In this document: one piece after another, positions 1-6,347 of the stretch
Position numbering within the stretch: the stretch's first letter is position 1
Layout: each line of letters begins with the position of its first letter
IMG/VR virus record: IMGVR_UViG_3300013120_001000
Coordinates: 1 to 25,963 of that record
Reading direction: 5' to 3' (one strand)
DNA from: a virus
DNA: 25,963 nucleotides
Notes under the pieces: generated by a model
Databases searched by the model: none
What the model was told of the DNA's origin: nothing
What the model saw: the letters and a program-made list of their open reading frames with translations, nothing else
Made by a program: the position numbers and the translations under genes

Positions 1-1
1 C

Positions 2-76
2 AACGTAGGGTGCCCCAACGCACTTCTCGAGGCGATGTCCTGTGGATGTGTGGTCACGGCAACAGGGGATTTGGGG
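2..76 (+). pseudogene. 3' fragment of a host glycosyltransferase (GT4-like), cut by the prophage
   Basis: Frame 2 reads NVGCPNALLEAMSCGCVV and then TATGDLG. This is the hallmark C-terminal block of GT4-family glycosyltransferases, usually of the form G-x-PN-x-LLEAM-x-G-x-PVVAT, in which the Glu helps bind the nucleotide sugar. Similarity fades after about base 76, where a family member would continue with a GG-x-x-E segment. The frame stays open into the phage operon only because it runs antisense to it. The gene is 5'-partial at the window edge, so its full length and sugar substrate cannot be given. I infer that the phage integrated here and that the rest of the gene lies beyond the right end of the prophage. 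The exact end of host sequence is uncertain by tens of bases. Confidence 0.55.
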
Positions 77-172
77 CAGCCGCTGCTTCCCGCTGCCAAG
101 GTGGAGCCGTTGCATCAGGCCGAATCCAGGAGATTGACCCTAACGGGCGCCGCAGAGCTTAGATGTTACCAT
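50..172. other. Probable left attachment junction (attL region)
   Basis: This short stretch lies between the recognisable glycosyltransferase end and the stop of the last gene of the integrase operon. Large serine recombinases integrate at short sites close to their own gene, so attL is expected here. No core sequence can be defined because the right junction is outside the window. Apart from the junction I see no gene in it. Confidence 0.4.
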
Positions 173-610
173 TTACCACACGATCTCTCTCTGCTTCCCC
201 CAGCACATGGGCAAGTAATTGTGCAACTTGGCCAGGCTGATTCCTTGCGGCTCATCGCCGCGCAGGATCGCCTCGACGATGTCCGGCGCAAGCGACGTCA
301 GGCGCAGTATCCGACCGGCGTACGTCCGGTCGACGCCGAGGGCTTGAGCCAAGTCCTCGACGCCGGCGTACTCGCCGGACTCGATCTGCTCCTGCCAGCG
401 ATGGGCCTTGGCGATGGCTTCGATGAGCGTCTGGTTGGCGTCAGGCTCGCACGCTGCAGATGGCGCCCCGTCGGTCAGGATCATTTGCCTCCCGTTGCGG
501 CGGCGGAATCGCATGGGGATGTGAACTACCATGGCCCCGTTCTCGCGTCGTATGCGGAGGCCTGGATAGCGGCGTTCCTGTTCGTTTTCGATGACTGTCG
601 TGTCACGCAT
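173..610 (-). CDS. HTH protein with ParB/KorB-like helix-turn-helix, last gene of integrase operon
   Basis: A 145-aa protein of unknown exact role. The N-terminal ~45 residues are basic (RFRRRNGRQ). Residues about 83-103 (VEDLAQALGVDRTYAGRILRL) form a helix-turn-helix of the ParB/KorB type, followed by LTSLAPDIVEAILRG. Proteins of this kind commonly sit directly after a serine recombinase and DUF2924 gene in other genomes. The start overlaps the end of the recombinase gene by 8 bases, so translation is probably coupled. A role in DNA binding is likely. It could act as a recombination directionality factor or as an operon regulator, but nothing in the sequence decides between these. Confidence 0.75.
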   Translation of the reverse strand: MRDTTVIENEQERRYPGLRIRRENGAMVVHIPMRFRRRNGRQMILTDGAPSAACEPDANQTLIEAIAKAHRWQEQIESGEYAGVEDLAQALGVDRTYAGRILRLTSLAPDIVEAILRGDEPQGISLAKLHNYLPMCWGKQREIVW

Positions 611-2144
611 GTGTTCGTTCCTCGATGGGTTGGAGTTCGTCGACGATCTGTTCGATGCCGTTGGTGCGGAAGCGGACGTCGATGCCGCTGACGCCTACGG
701 TGATGTCCTCGACCAGCAGTTGCACGATCCGCTGCTGTTCCTCGGCGAAAAGCACGTCCCACACCGGGTCAATGGCCCGCAAGGCTTCGGCCACGCGGTC
801 GAGTTCCATTGGCTCGGCCTGCGTGGGCTGGGCCTCGATTTCGTGGATGCCCTGCTCCAGGGCCTTCAACTCGCCGTTCAGGCGCTTGAGTTCCTCGGCC
901 ATGAAACCCTCGTCCTGATCGCCCACGTTCAGCACGGCCCGGATGGACTTCTGCGTCTGAGCGTGCTGTTGGCGCAGGTCGTTCAGACGGGCCAGCGTGG
1001 CATCGTCTGGCCCCGTGTCGCCGCTACTGCGCACCTCGCGGTACGTTCGGGCAATCACGTCGGGGTGGCGCAACAGCGCCCGCAGTTGGTCCACGACGGC
1101 GGTTTCGATCTCGCCCGCCGGCAGCGAGGGGAGCGGGCACTGGCCGTACCCGGTGCGGACCTTCTTGGCGCACGTGTAGTAGCGATACTCCCGCCCGTGA
1201 TTCTTCGACCAGGCCGGTTGGACCAGGCTCCCGCAATGCCCACAGTGCAGCATCCGGCGAAGCAGCGCGAACCGCCGGACCTGGTGCCTGTGCGTGTATG
1301 TCTTGTTCGCCCGCAACTGAGCAGCGATCCGCTCGAACTGCTCAACCTGAACGATGGCGTCATGTTCCCCGGGGTAGGCTTTGCCCTTGTGAACGATCTG
1401 TCCGATATACTTGCGATTCGTCAGGACGTCATACACCTGCCGGTACGTCCACCCATTTCCGCCACGGGCCTTGCCGGTCTTCGTGACGTATTGCTTTGTC
1501 CGAATGCCTTCGGCATTCAGGACGGTGGCCACCTTTCGGCAGGATTCGAGCTTCTCGAAGATCCCGAAGATGCGACGGACCAGCTTGGCCTCGGCTTCGT
1601 TGACCACGTACTTCTTGTCCACGACGTCCAGGCCCAGGATCGGCCCCCCACCCACGTACTTGCCCTGGCGGGCGGTGGCGAGTTTCTTGTCGCGGATGCG
1701 CTCGCCGATGATCTCCCGCTCGAACTGCGCGAACGACAGCAGGATGTTCAGCGTCAGCCGGCCCATCGACGTGGTGGTGTTGAACTGCTGCGTGACCGAG
1801 ACGAAGCACACCTCGTGCTCGTCGAACAGGCTGATCAGCTTGGCGAAGTCCAGTAGCGACCGGCTCAGACGGTCGACCTTGTAGACCACCACGCAGTCGA
1901 TCCGCCCGGCCTGAATGTCGGCGAGCAGATCCTGAAGGGCGGGGCGCTCCATGTTGCCGCCGGTGTACGCGGCGTCGTCATAGCGCTTGCGGAGGCACTG
2001 CCAGCCTTCGTTGCGCTGAGACTCGATGAACGCCTCCCCCGCCTGGCGCTGGGCGTCCAGCGAGTTGAACTCCTGGTCCAGGCCTTCCTCGTGGCTCTTG
2101 CGCGTGTAGATCGCGCAGCGAATAGTGGGTTTCCTGTTGGTCAT
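603..2144 (-). CDS. Large serine recombinase (phage integrase)
   Basis: A 513-aa site-specific recombinase that would integrate and excise the prophage through a Ser-DNA intermediate. The resolvase domain is at the N-terminus: the catalytic Ser is residue 17 in IYTRKS, with KVDRLSRS near 89-96 and FEREIIGERI near 141-150. A Recombinase domain follows (about 165-285), then a zinc ribbon with Cys301, Cys304, Cys325 and Cys336, a helical coiled-coil-like stretch (about 370-430) and a C-terminal tail. The chosen ATG overlaps the stop of the DUF2924 gene as ATGA. The frame is open further upstream, but that part is antisense-like shadow. Domain order and length fit the large serine integrase family. 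Its position at the prophage edge, reading toward the left end, fits an integrase gene beside attL. Confidence 0.93.
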   Translation of the reverse strand: MTNRKPTIRCAIYTRKSHEEGLDQEFNSLDAQRQAGEAFIESQRNEGWQCLRKRYDDAAYTGGNMERPALQDLLADIQAGRIDCVVVYKVDRLSRSLLDFAKLISLFDEHEVCFVSVTQQFNTTTSMGRLTLNILLSFAQFEREIIGERIRDKKLATARQGKYVGGGPILGLDVVDKKYVVNEAEAKLVRRIFGIFEKLESCRKVATVLNAEGIRTKQYVTKTGKARGGNGWTYRQVYDVLTNRKYIGQIVHKGKAYPGEHDAIVQVEQFERIAAQLRANKTYTHRHQVRRFALLRRMLHCGHCGSLVQPAWSKNHGREYRYYTCAKKVRTGYGQCPLPSLPAGEIETAVVDQLRALLRHPDVIARTYREVRSSGDTGPDDATLARLNDLRQQHAQTQKSIRAVLNVGDQDEGFMAEELKRLNGELKALEQGIHEIEAQPTQAEPMELDRVAEALRAIDPVWDVLFAEEQQRIVQLLVEDITVGVSGIDVRFRTNGIEQIVDELQPIEERTHA

Positions 2145-2614
2145 GTTTTGCCTCGCTTGGGGTTGCTCTTCGGTGTCAGGCCGAAGAACCGGTTGCCGCT
2201 CCAGCCCGAGCCGGTGATGGCCCGGGCCACGGCCGTCAGGCTCTTGTAGCGCTTGCCGTCGTAGAGATAGCCGTCCTCCTTGACGATCACCTCGTAGCGG
2301 TCGCCGTGCCAGTCCCGCAACAGGCGCGTACCCGGCTGAAGCTTCCTTTTCCGCCGTTTCCGCGCTTCGGCCACTGCCTTGGGCGGTGATCCGTTGGCGA
2401 TGTTGTTCAACTCCCGCCGTGCATCTCGGCTGAGCCCGCCGAAGGCGAGTTCCTGGATGCGGTAGGCCAGCCGGCGGATCACGTACTTCCGGCCCAGCCT
2501 GCCGGGGTCGGTCCCCAGCAAATCGGCCCATCGCTTGCGGAGCTGGGCCATCGACATGCGGTTGAGCTCGTCGATCTGCTTCAGAACGGTTTTCTGCATC
2601 TGCATCGGTTTCAT
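2141..2614 (-). CDS. DUF2924 family protein
   Basis: A 157-aa basic protein. The core LRKRWADLLGTDPGRLGRKY, then RRLAYRIQELAFGGLS, and the C-terminal LQPGTRLLRDWHG with a GYLYDGKRYKSLTAVARAITG segment match the DUF2924 family. This family is known mainly as a constant neighbour of serine recombinases. Its biochemical role is unknown; partnership with the recombinase (accessory or directionality function) is an inference from the gene pairing. It overlaps the recombinase start by 4 bases (ATGA) and the 67-aa gene stop by 4 bases, so all three are probably translated from one message. A second ATG lies three codons in; the first is kept because of the ATGA overlap. Confidence 0.88.
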   Translation of the reverse strand: MKPMQMQKTVLKQIDELNRMSMAQLRKRWADLLGTDPGRLGRKYVIRRLAYRIQELAFGGLSRDARRELNNIANGSPPKAVAEARKRRKRKLQPGTRLLRDWHGDRYEVIVKEDGYLYDGKRYKSLTAVARAITGSGWSGNRFFGLTPKSNPKRGKT

Positions 2615-2814
2615 GTCACCTTCCTTCCATCCGGTTCGTCCGAACGGGTGACACTGAGCCTCGTTTCTGCGGGGACCTCAAGGGAGTTCTCCCGGTCAAA
2701 ACGAGTCTTTTTCGCCGCAATTCGAAGCACGCCGCGGGCGAGGATCTCTGCCAGTTCGCCGAGCCGTGCATCGGTCGTTGAGGGCACGCGCTGTTGAGTG
2801 TTCAAGCAGACCAT
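2611..2814 (-). CDS. Small hypothetical protein of the integrase operon
   Basis: A 67-aa protein with a helical middle (ARLGELAEILARGVLRIAAK) and a charged, probably flexible C-terminus. Small proteins with a similar helix are often seen beside DUF2924 genes, but no function is established. The start overlaps the stop of the sigma-like gene (TGATG) and its stop overlaps the DUF2924 start (ATGA). This packing in the middle of an overlapping operon is the main evidence that it is a real gene. Confidence 0.65.
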   Translation of the reverse strand: MVCLNTQQRVPSTTDARLGELAEILARGVLRIAAKKTRFDRENSLEVPAETRLSVTRSDEPDGRKVT

Positions 2815-3329
2815 CAGTCGAGCCCCCTGTTGGTAAAGGCCGCGCGAATGTGACGGACGTGGCGCCGGATGGTCTCGTAATGCATGCCCGTGCGACGGGC
2901 AATCAGATAGACGCTTTCACCATCCGCCAGAGCCTGGCAGATCTCCTGCCGCAGCGGCGGCAGTTGCGCCACGACCGAGCGGACCTCTTCCTCGACGATC
3001 GCGTCCTCGGGCAGGCGTGTGTCCTCTACCTGCTGTGACATCTGCCCAAGCCTCTCCAGCATCGCCAGGCGTCGCGCGTTGCATCGGGCGAGCATCTTGA
3101 TCCGGCGGTCGAAGAAGCGGCAGAGGATCGTCTCCTCGCTGGCCCCATGCGATTTGGCAGGGTCGAACCGGAACTCGTGGACCACGATGGCCAGCTCCTG
3201 CATCGTGTCCTCCCACGAGTCCGGCGGGACCCGAAAGTGCCGTAGGCGCCCGATGGCCAGCCTGATCTGCCACGATTTCAGTGCGTTGACGTACTGCTTG
3301 TACAGCTCTCGAGTTCGGTTCTGCTTCAC
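2814..3329 (-). CDS. Sigma-70-like (ECF-type) factor heading the integrase operon
   Basis: A 171-aa protein resembling small sigma factors. Residues about 20-90 look like region 2, including WEDTMQELAIVVHEFRF, which parallels the D-x-x-QE helix of sigma region 2. Residues about 123-165 look like region 4: LPPLRQEICQALADGES, then an HTH (YLIARRTGMHYETIRRHVRH). I chose the GTG at 3329 because a GGAGAG ribosome site sits seven bases before it. A longer reading from a GTG at 3416 is open, but that GTG lacks a ribosome site and lies inside a repeated GGTGCCA motif. It is the first gene of a minus-strand operon ending with the recombinase and is divergent from the early genes. It may direct polymerase to phage promoters (inference); an HTH regulator derived from a sigma factor is the alternative. 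Confidence 0.72.
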   Translation of the reverse strand: MKQNRTRELYKQYVNALKSWQIRLAIGRLRHFRVPPDSWEDTMQELAIVVHEFRFDPAKSHGASEETILCRFFDRRIKMLARCNARRLAMLERLGQMSQQVEDTRLPEDAIVEEEVRSVVAQLPPLRQEICQALADGESVYLIARRTGMHYETIRRHVRHIRAAFTNRGLD

Positions 3330-3405
3330 GATTCGGCTCTCCGTAACCAGTGCCTCGTTGTCGCCCGGACCTTTCCCAAGCGTCTGAGGCAATGGTTGCA
3401 GCGCG

Positions 3406-3544
3406 ACCGGTGCCACGTATCTAGCAGTGGATGTGAAGCGGCAAAATCACATGAGCGTCACATGAGCGTCACATGACGTGGCACCGGTGCCAAAAGCGCT
3501 CACATGATCGTCATGTGAGCGCTCATGTGATTTTCGATGGCACC
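3406..3544. promoter_or_regulatory. Divergent control region with two operator cassettes
   Basis: TCACATGA occurs at 3447, 3458, 3469 and 3500, and its reverse complement TCATGTGA at 3511 and 3523. The first three are exactly 11 bp apart, one helical turn. GGTGCCA at 3409-3415 faces TGGCACC at 3479-3485, and GGTGCCA at 3486-3492 faces TGGCACC at 3538-3544, so two abutting cassettes each hold three octamers. Larger perfect inverted repeats are 13-bp arms at 3406-3418 and 3476-3488, 15-bp arms at 3443-3457 and 3520-3534, and 13-bp arms at 3495-3507 and 3511-3523. A weak minus-strand promoter is possible (TTGCCG at 3444-3439, TAGATA at 3423-3418, 15-bp gap). The region between the sigma-like start (3329) and the early genes probably controls both directions. 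Confidence 0.75.
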
Positions 3545-3578
3545 GCGAAGTTTTCGGCCTCTGCGGCAATAAGCACTA
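3545..3578 (+). promoter_or_regulatory. 34-bp conserved element, early copy (candidate phage promoter)
   Basis: The block begins GCGAAGTTTT and ends GCGGCAATAAGCACTA. It matches 21401-21434 at 32 of 34 positions, in the same orientation, with differences only at its 11th and 14th bases. It starts immediately after the last TGGCACC of the operator cluster and lies 39 bases before the first early gene. A 15-base palindrome, GCAGGCA-A-TGCCTGC, follows at 3584-3598. A promoter role is inferred from placement before two separate modules. It could also be a conserved leader RNA or protein-binding site. Confidence 0.6.
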
Positions 3579-3617
3579 CGGACGCAGGCAATGCCTGCCA
3601 AACACGGGAGTCCGAGA

Positions 3618-4442
3618 ATGCCGCAGACAGACGAACACGGTGTACTGATCGACCTTGGCGTGCTAACCGCTGAGCCCGCAGAGGAATATCACGCCAAGGC
3701 CGGCGAGTTCCTTTCGAGCCATCAGCTGCTCGACTTCATGTCCTGCCCCTGGCTCTACCGAAAGAAGCGGCTCGGGCTGATCGGCGACGCCGACACGCCC
3801 GCGATGTTCATCGGTAGGGCCACCCACTGCCGGATCCTCGAAGGCCGAGACGCCTACGAAAGCCAATTCGCCTTTGGCGGCCCCGTCAACCCCAGGACCA
3901 ACAAGCCCTTTGGCTCGAACACAAAGGCCTTCGCCGAGTGGGCCCGAGCCCAGGGCAAGCCGGTTGTCTCACACGAGAATGTTGAACTCATCGAGCAGAT
4001 GGCCAGCGGCGTGGCCATGAACGATGAGGCGTGCGACCTGCTGCTGTACGGCCGCTCGGAGGGCGTCGTCCGTACCGAATACTGCGGGACACCGTGCCAG
4101 ATCCGGATCGACTGGACCCATCCGCACCGGGGAATTGTGGACCTCAAGACCACCAAGGACCTGACCTGGTTCGAGAATGAGGCCAGGCGCCGGCGCTACC
4201 ACAACCAGATCGCTTTCTACCAGGCCGTCCTGGGTGAGGTCGTGGGCCAGGCCGTTCCCGTCTACTTCATCGCCGTTGAAAAGTGCGAGCCGTTCCGCTG
4301 CGGCGTCTGGCGCGTCAGTGACGACACCCTCGCCATCGCCCGGCAGGAGAACGAGGCGGCGATCCGCCGGCTGCGCCGGGCCTCGGAGATCGACGCCTTT
4401 CCCACCGGCTACGAGGGCATCCGCTTCCTCGACTTCCCCTGA
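3618..4442 (+). CDS. PD-(D/E)XK exonuclease, RecE/exonuclease VIII-like
   Basis: A 274-aa nuclease, likely a 5'-3' double-strand exonuclease that makes 3' overhangs for phage recombination. It carries the RecB/RecE-type fold motifs: His70 in GRATHCRIL, Asp165 in QIRIDW, Asp175 and Lys177 in IVDLKTT, and the Q-x-x-x-Y motif QIAFY at 197-201. Its length matches the isolated C-terminal nuclease domain of RecE. The ATG at 3618 is preferred over an in-frame ATG nine codons earlier because GGGAG lies seven bases before it. It opens the early operon, downstream of the 34-bp element. Its recombination partner is probably the Sak4-like ATPase encoded next. Confidence 0.88.
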   Translation: MPQTDEHGVLIDLGVLTAEPAEEYHAKAGEFLSSHQLLDFMSCPWLYRKKRLGLIGDADTPAMFIGRATHCRILEGRDAYESQFAFGGPVNPRTNKPFGSNTKAFAEWARAQGKPVVSHENVELIEQMASGVAMNDEACDLLLYGRSEGVVRTEYCGTPCQIRIDWTHPHRGIVDLKTTKDLTWFENEARRRRYHNQIAFYQAVLGEVVGQAVPVYFIAVEKCEPFRCGVWRVSDDTLAIARQENEAAIRRLRRASEIDAFPTGYEGIRFLDFP

Positions 4443-4538
4443 TCCTCACTTCCGCCCGGGTGGGCCGGCGTGCCGTGCGGCAGGGATGCCATCACGGATG
4501 AACGCGGCCGGACTCCCACGTCCACCCGGGCGCTTTTC

Positions 4539-4611
4539 GGCAGGGCCGGGCTGTTCGGGGCTTCTTTGCTAAAGGGCCCCGAAGACGCGGGTTCGACTCC
4601 CGCACCTGCCA
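4539..4611 (+). tRNA. tRNA-like sequence with atypical D and anticodon arms
   Basis: The stretch is 73 bases, the usual tRNA length. A perfect T arm is present (GCGGG, loop TTCGACT, CCCGC; 4587-4603). The 3' strand ACCTGCC plus A (4604-4611) pairs six of seven bases with 5' GGCAGGG (4539-4545). No CCA is encoded. A TTGCTAA loop (GCT anticodon, Ser) can be drawn, but its stem has two G-T pairs and a C-C mismatch. The alternative stem CGGGG/CCCCG leaves a 16-base loop, and no normal D arm is seen. It fills most of the 228-base gap between the exonuclease and ATPase genes. It may be a divergent phage tRNA, a decayed tRNA or a tRNA-mimicking element. The rest of the gap (4443-4538 and 4612-4670) shows no gene. 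Confidence 0.4.
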
Positions 4612-4670
4612 TTCGGCTGGCCAGCCACATGTGACAGAACACGACAACCACGAGCAAGAAGGAATCGCCC

Positions 4671-5450
4671 ATGAGCTCGATGAAGCAAGTCCATAGCGGC
4701 CGACGCCACTCGCCACCGAGATTGCTGATCTACGGAACCGAGGGCATTGGCAAATCCACGACGGCGGCCGAGGCGCCGAGCCCGATCTTCGTTCCGACCG
4801 AGGACGGTCTGGACCAGATCGACTGCCATTCGTTCCCCCTGGCCCGCAACCTGGCCGACGTCCAGGCGGCGCTGCAGGCCCTAATCCAGGAGAAGCACGA
4901 TTTCGAGACGGTCGTCCTGGACTCGGTCGACTGGCTGGAACGCCTGGTCTGGGATTCCCTGTGCGAGCAGTATGGGGTGACCAGCATCGAGAAGGTCGAC
5001 GGCGGCTATGCCAAGGGCTACACGCACGCCCTGACGCCCTGGCGGTCGATCCTCAACGACCTCAACACCCTCCGCAGTCAGCGTGGAATGTGCGTGATCC
5101 TGCTGGCCCATGCCAAGGTCGAGAAATTCGACGACCCCGAGCATTTGGCCTATGACCGCTACTCGCCCCGCCTGCACAAGCACGCGACCGCCCTGATCAC
5201 CGAGTGGGTCGACGCCGTGCTTTTCGCCACACGCAAGGTCATCACCAAGACCGAGGACTCAGGCTTCAACCGCGAACGGACGATTGCGGCCGGGCTTGGC
5301 AAGGACGGCGGCGAGCGCATCCTTCGGTGCGTCGGCAACCCCGCCTGCGTGGCGAAGAACCGTTACAACCTGCCGGCCGAATTACCCCTCTCGTGGCCCG
5401 CCCTGATGCAGGCCCTCACCAGCGACACCACCCAGAACAAGGAGAACTGA
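4671..5450 (+). CDS. Sak4-like RecA-fold ATPase (phage recombination)
   Basis: A 259-aa ATP-binding protein of the AAA_24/Sak4 type, a RecA-like core used by phages for single-strand annealing or strand exchange. The Walker A motif is GTEGIGKST (22-30) and the Walker B strand is TVVLDSVDW (about 80-88). The region around CVILLAHAKVEKF may be the sensor strand. Size and motif order fit the family. A ribosome site (AAGGA) lies before the ATG. The gene is followed after four bases by the DUF669 gene, a pairing well known in phages, and is preceded by the RecE-like nuclease. Together these form a complete recombination module. The call is firm for the fold; the exact biochemical activity is inferred from family and context. 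Confidence 0.85.
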   Translation: MSSMKQVHSGRRHSPPRLLIYGTEGIGKSTTAAEAPSPIFVPTEDGLDQIDCHSFPLARNLADVQAALQALIQEKHDFETVVLDSVDWLERLVWDSLCEQYGVTSIEKVDGGYAKGYTHALTPWRSILNDLNTLRSQRGMCVILLAHAKVEKFDDPEHLAYDRYSPRLHKHATALITEWVDAVLFATRKVITKTEDSGFNRERTIAAGLGKDGGERILRCVGNPACVAKNRYNLPAELPLSWPALMQALTSDTTQNKEN

Positions 5451-5454
5451 GATC

Positions 5455-5913
5455 ATGGCAGACCTGAATGGATTCAACGCAAACGAAGTCGAACCCACCA
5501 CATCCTTCGACCCGGTCCCCGCGGGCAAGTACCTTGCGGCGGTCACCGAGTCGGAGATGAAGGCGACCAAGAGTGGCAACGGTAGCTACCTCCAGCTGAC
5601 CTTCACAATCGTCGAGGGCGAGTACAAGAACCGCGTCCTCTGGGCCCGGCTGAACCTCAACAACCCCAACGCCACGGCGGTCAAGATCGCCCAAGGCGAA
5701 CTGTCGGCCATCTGCCGAGCCGTCGGCGTCATGCAGCCCAAGGACAGCGCGGAACTCCACAATCTCCCCTTGATCCTTACGGTGAAGGTGAAGAAGCGTT
5801 CCGACACCGACGAGCTGACCAACGAGATCAAGGGCTACGAGGCCAAGGCCGCTGCCGCCGGTCAGCCGCAGCAGGCGCCGGCGACCGACTCGACGCCCCC
5901 GTGGAAGCGGTAA
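5455..5913 (+). CDS. DUF669 family protein, likely phage ssDNA-binding protein
   Basis: A 152-aa protein. The N-terminal SFDPVPAGKYLAAVTESEMK and the central GSYLQLTFTIVEGEYKNRVLW are typical of DUF669, a family regarded as phage single-strand DNA-binding proteins with an OB-like fold. An Ala/Gln/Pro-rich linker leads to a short end TPPWKR; a flexible tail of this sort often carries partner-binding residues in ssDNA-binding proteins. AAGGAG precedes the ATG by eight bases. The gene sits between the Sak4-like ATPase and RusA, so its job is most likely coating single strands during phage recombination and replication. Its stop overlaps nothing; RusA starts 11 bases later. Confidence 0.82.
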   Translation: MADLNGFNANEVEPTTSFDPVPAGKYLAAVTESEMKATKSGNGSYLQLTFTIVEGEYKNRVLWARLNLNNPNATAVKIAQGELSAICRAVGVMQPKDSAELHNLPLILTVKVKKRSDTDELTNEIKGYEAKAAAAGQPQQAPATDSTPPWKR

Positions 5914-5924
5914 GGGAGCGTCCG

Positions 5925-6347
5925 ATGGAACTGGTCCTGCCCTTTCCCCCGTCGGTGAACCACTACTGGCGGAAATGGCGTAACCGCATGGTCATCAGCC
6001 CCGAGGGCCGGGAGTACCGCACCGCCGTGTGCGGGCTCCTGGCCCCGGGCGGCGGCGGAATCCGTCGGCCGCCGATGGGCGGGCGCATCGCCCTGGCCAT
6101 GGACGCCTTCCCGCCAGACCGACGGCGTCGCGACCTCGACAACCTGCTGAAATGCAGCCAGGACTCCCTCGCCCACGCCGGGATCTACGAGGACGACAGC
6201 CAGATCGACATGTTGGTCATCCGTCGGCGCAGGCCCGTCAAGGGCGGAAGGCTCGACGTTCAGGTAGACCTGCTCCCGTGGCGTCGCTGCCCGCTTTGCG
6301 GCGGCAAGTTCCCCAACACAGAAAGCGAACATACCCATGACAACTGA
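5925..6347 (+). CDS. rusA: RusA family Holliday junction endonuclease with added zinc-binding tail
   Basis: A 140-aa junction resolvase. The hallmark segment RRRRDLDNLLKCSQDSLAHA, then GIYEDDSQID, holds the acidic residues (DLDN, D, EDD) that bind metal in RusA. The N-terminal LPFPPSVNHYW is also typical. RusA cuts four-way DNA junctions as a dimer, which suits a phage with its own recombination genes. The ATG at 5925 follows GGGAG; an earlier in-frame GTG would overlap the DUF669 gene. The C-terminus is unusual: after the resolvase domain comes CPLCGGKF and then HTH near the end, a C-x2-C ... H-x-H set that could hold a zinc ion. The gene overlaps the following ParB-like gene by 11 bases. 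Confidence 0.88.
   Translation: MELVLPFPPSVNHYWRKWRNRMVISPEGREYRTAVCGLLAPGGGGIRRPPMGGRIALAMDAFPPDRRRRDLDNLLKCSQDSLAHAGIYEDDSQIDMLVIRRRRPVKGGRLDVQVDLLPWRRCPLCGGKFPNTESEHTHDN

Noticed and set aside
1502-1518. GAATGCC/GGCATTC hairpin with a TTC loop in the recombinase gene
   Set aside because: It encodes residues usual for the family (LNAEGI), is short and sits mid-gene, so chance from codon choice is likely.
591-1856. A 421-codon open frame on the plus strand opposite the recombinase
   Set aside because: It is antisense to a clear serine recombinase and shows no domain.
3330-3416. A longer start for the sigma-like gene at GTG 3416
   Set aside because: There is no ribosome site, the GTG overlaps a repeated regulatory motif, and a well-placed GGAGAG precedes the GTG at 3329.
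3447-3530. The TCACATGA repeats as a CRISPR array
   Set aside because: The units are 8-11 bases with 3-base gaps and mixed orientation, there are no spacers, and no cas genes are present.
4409-4829. Minus-strand open frames across the tRNA-like region
   Set aside because: Their peptides (such as VRESNPRL) are the usual false translations of tRNA 3' ends.
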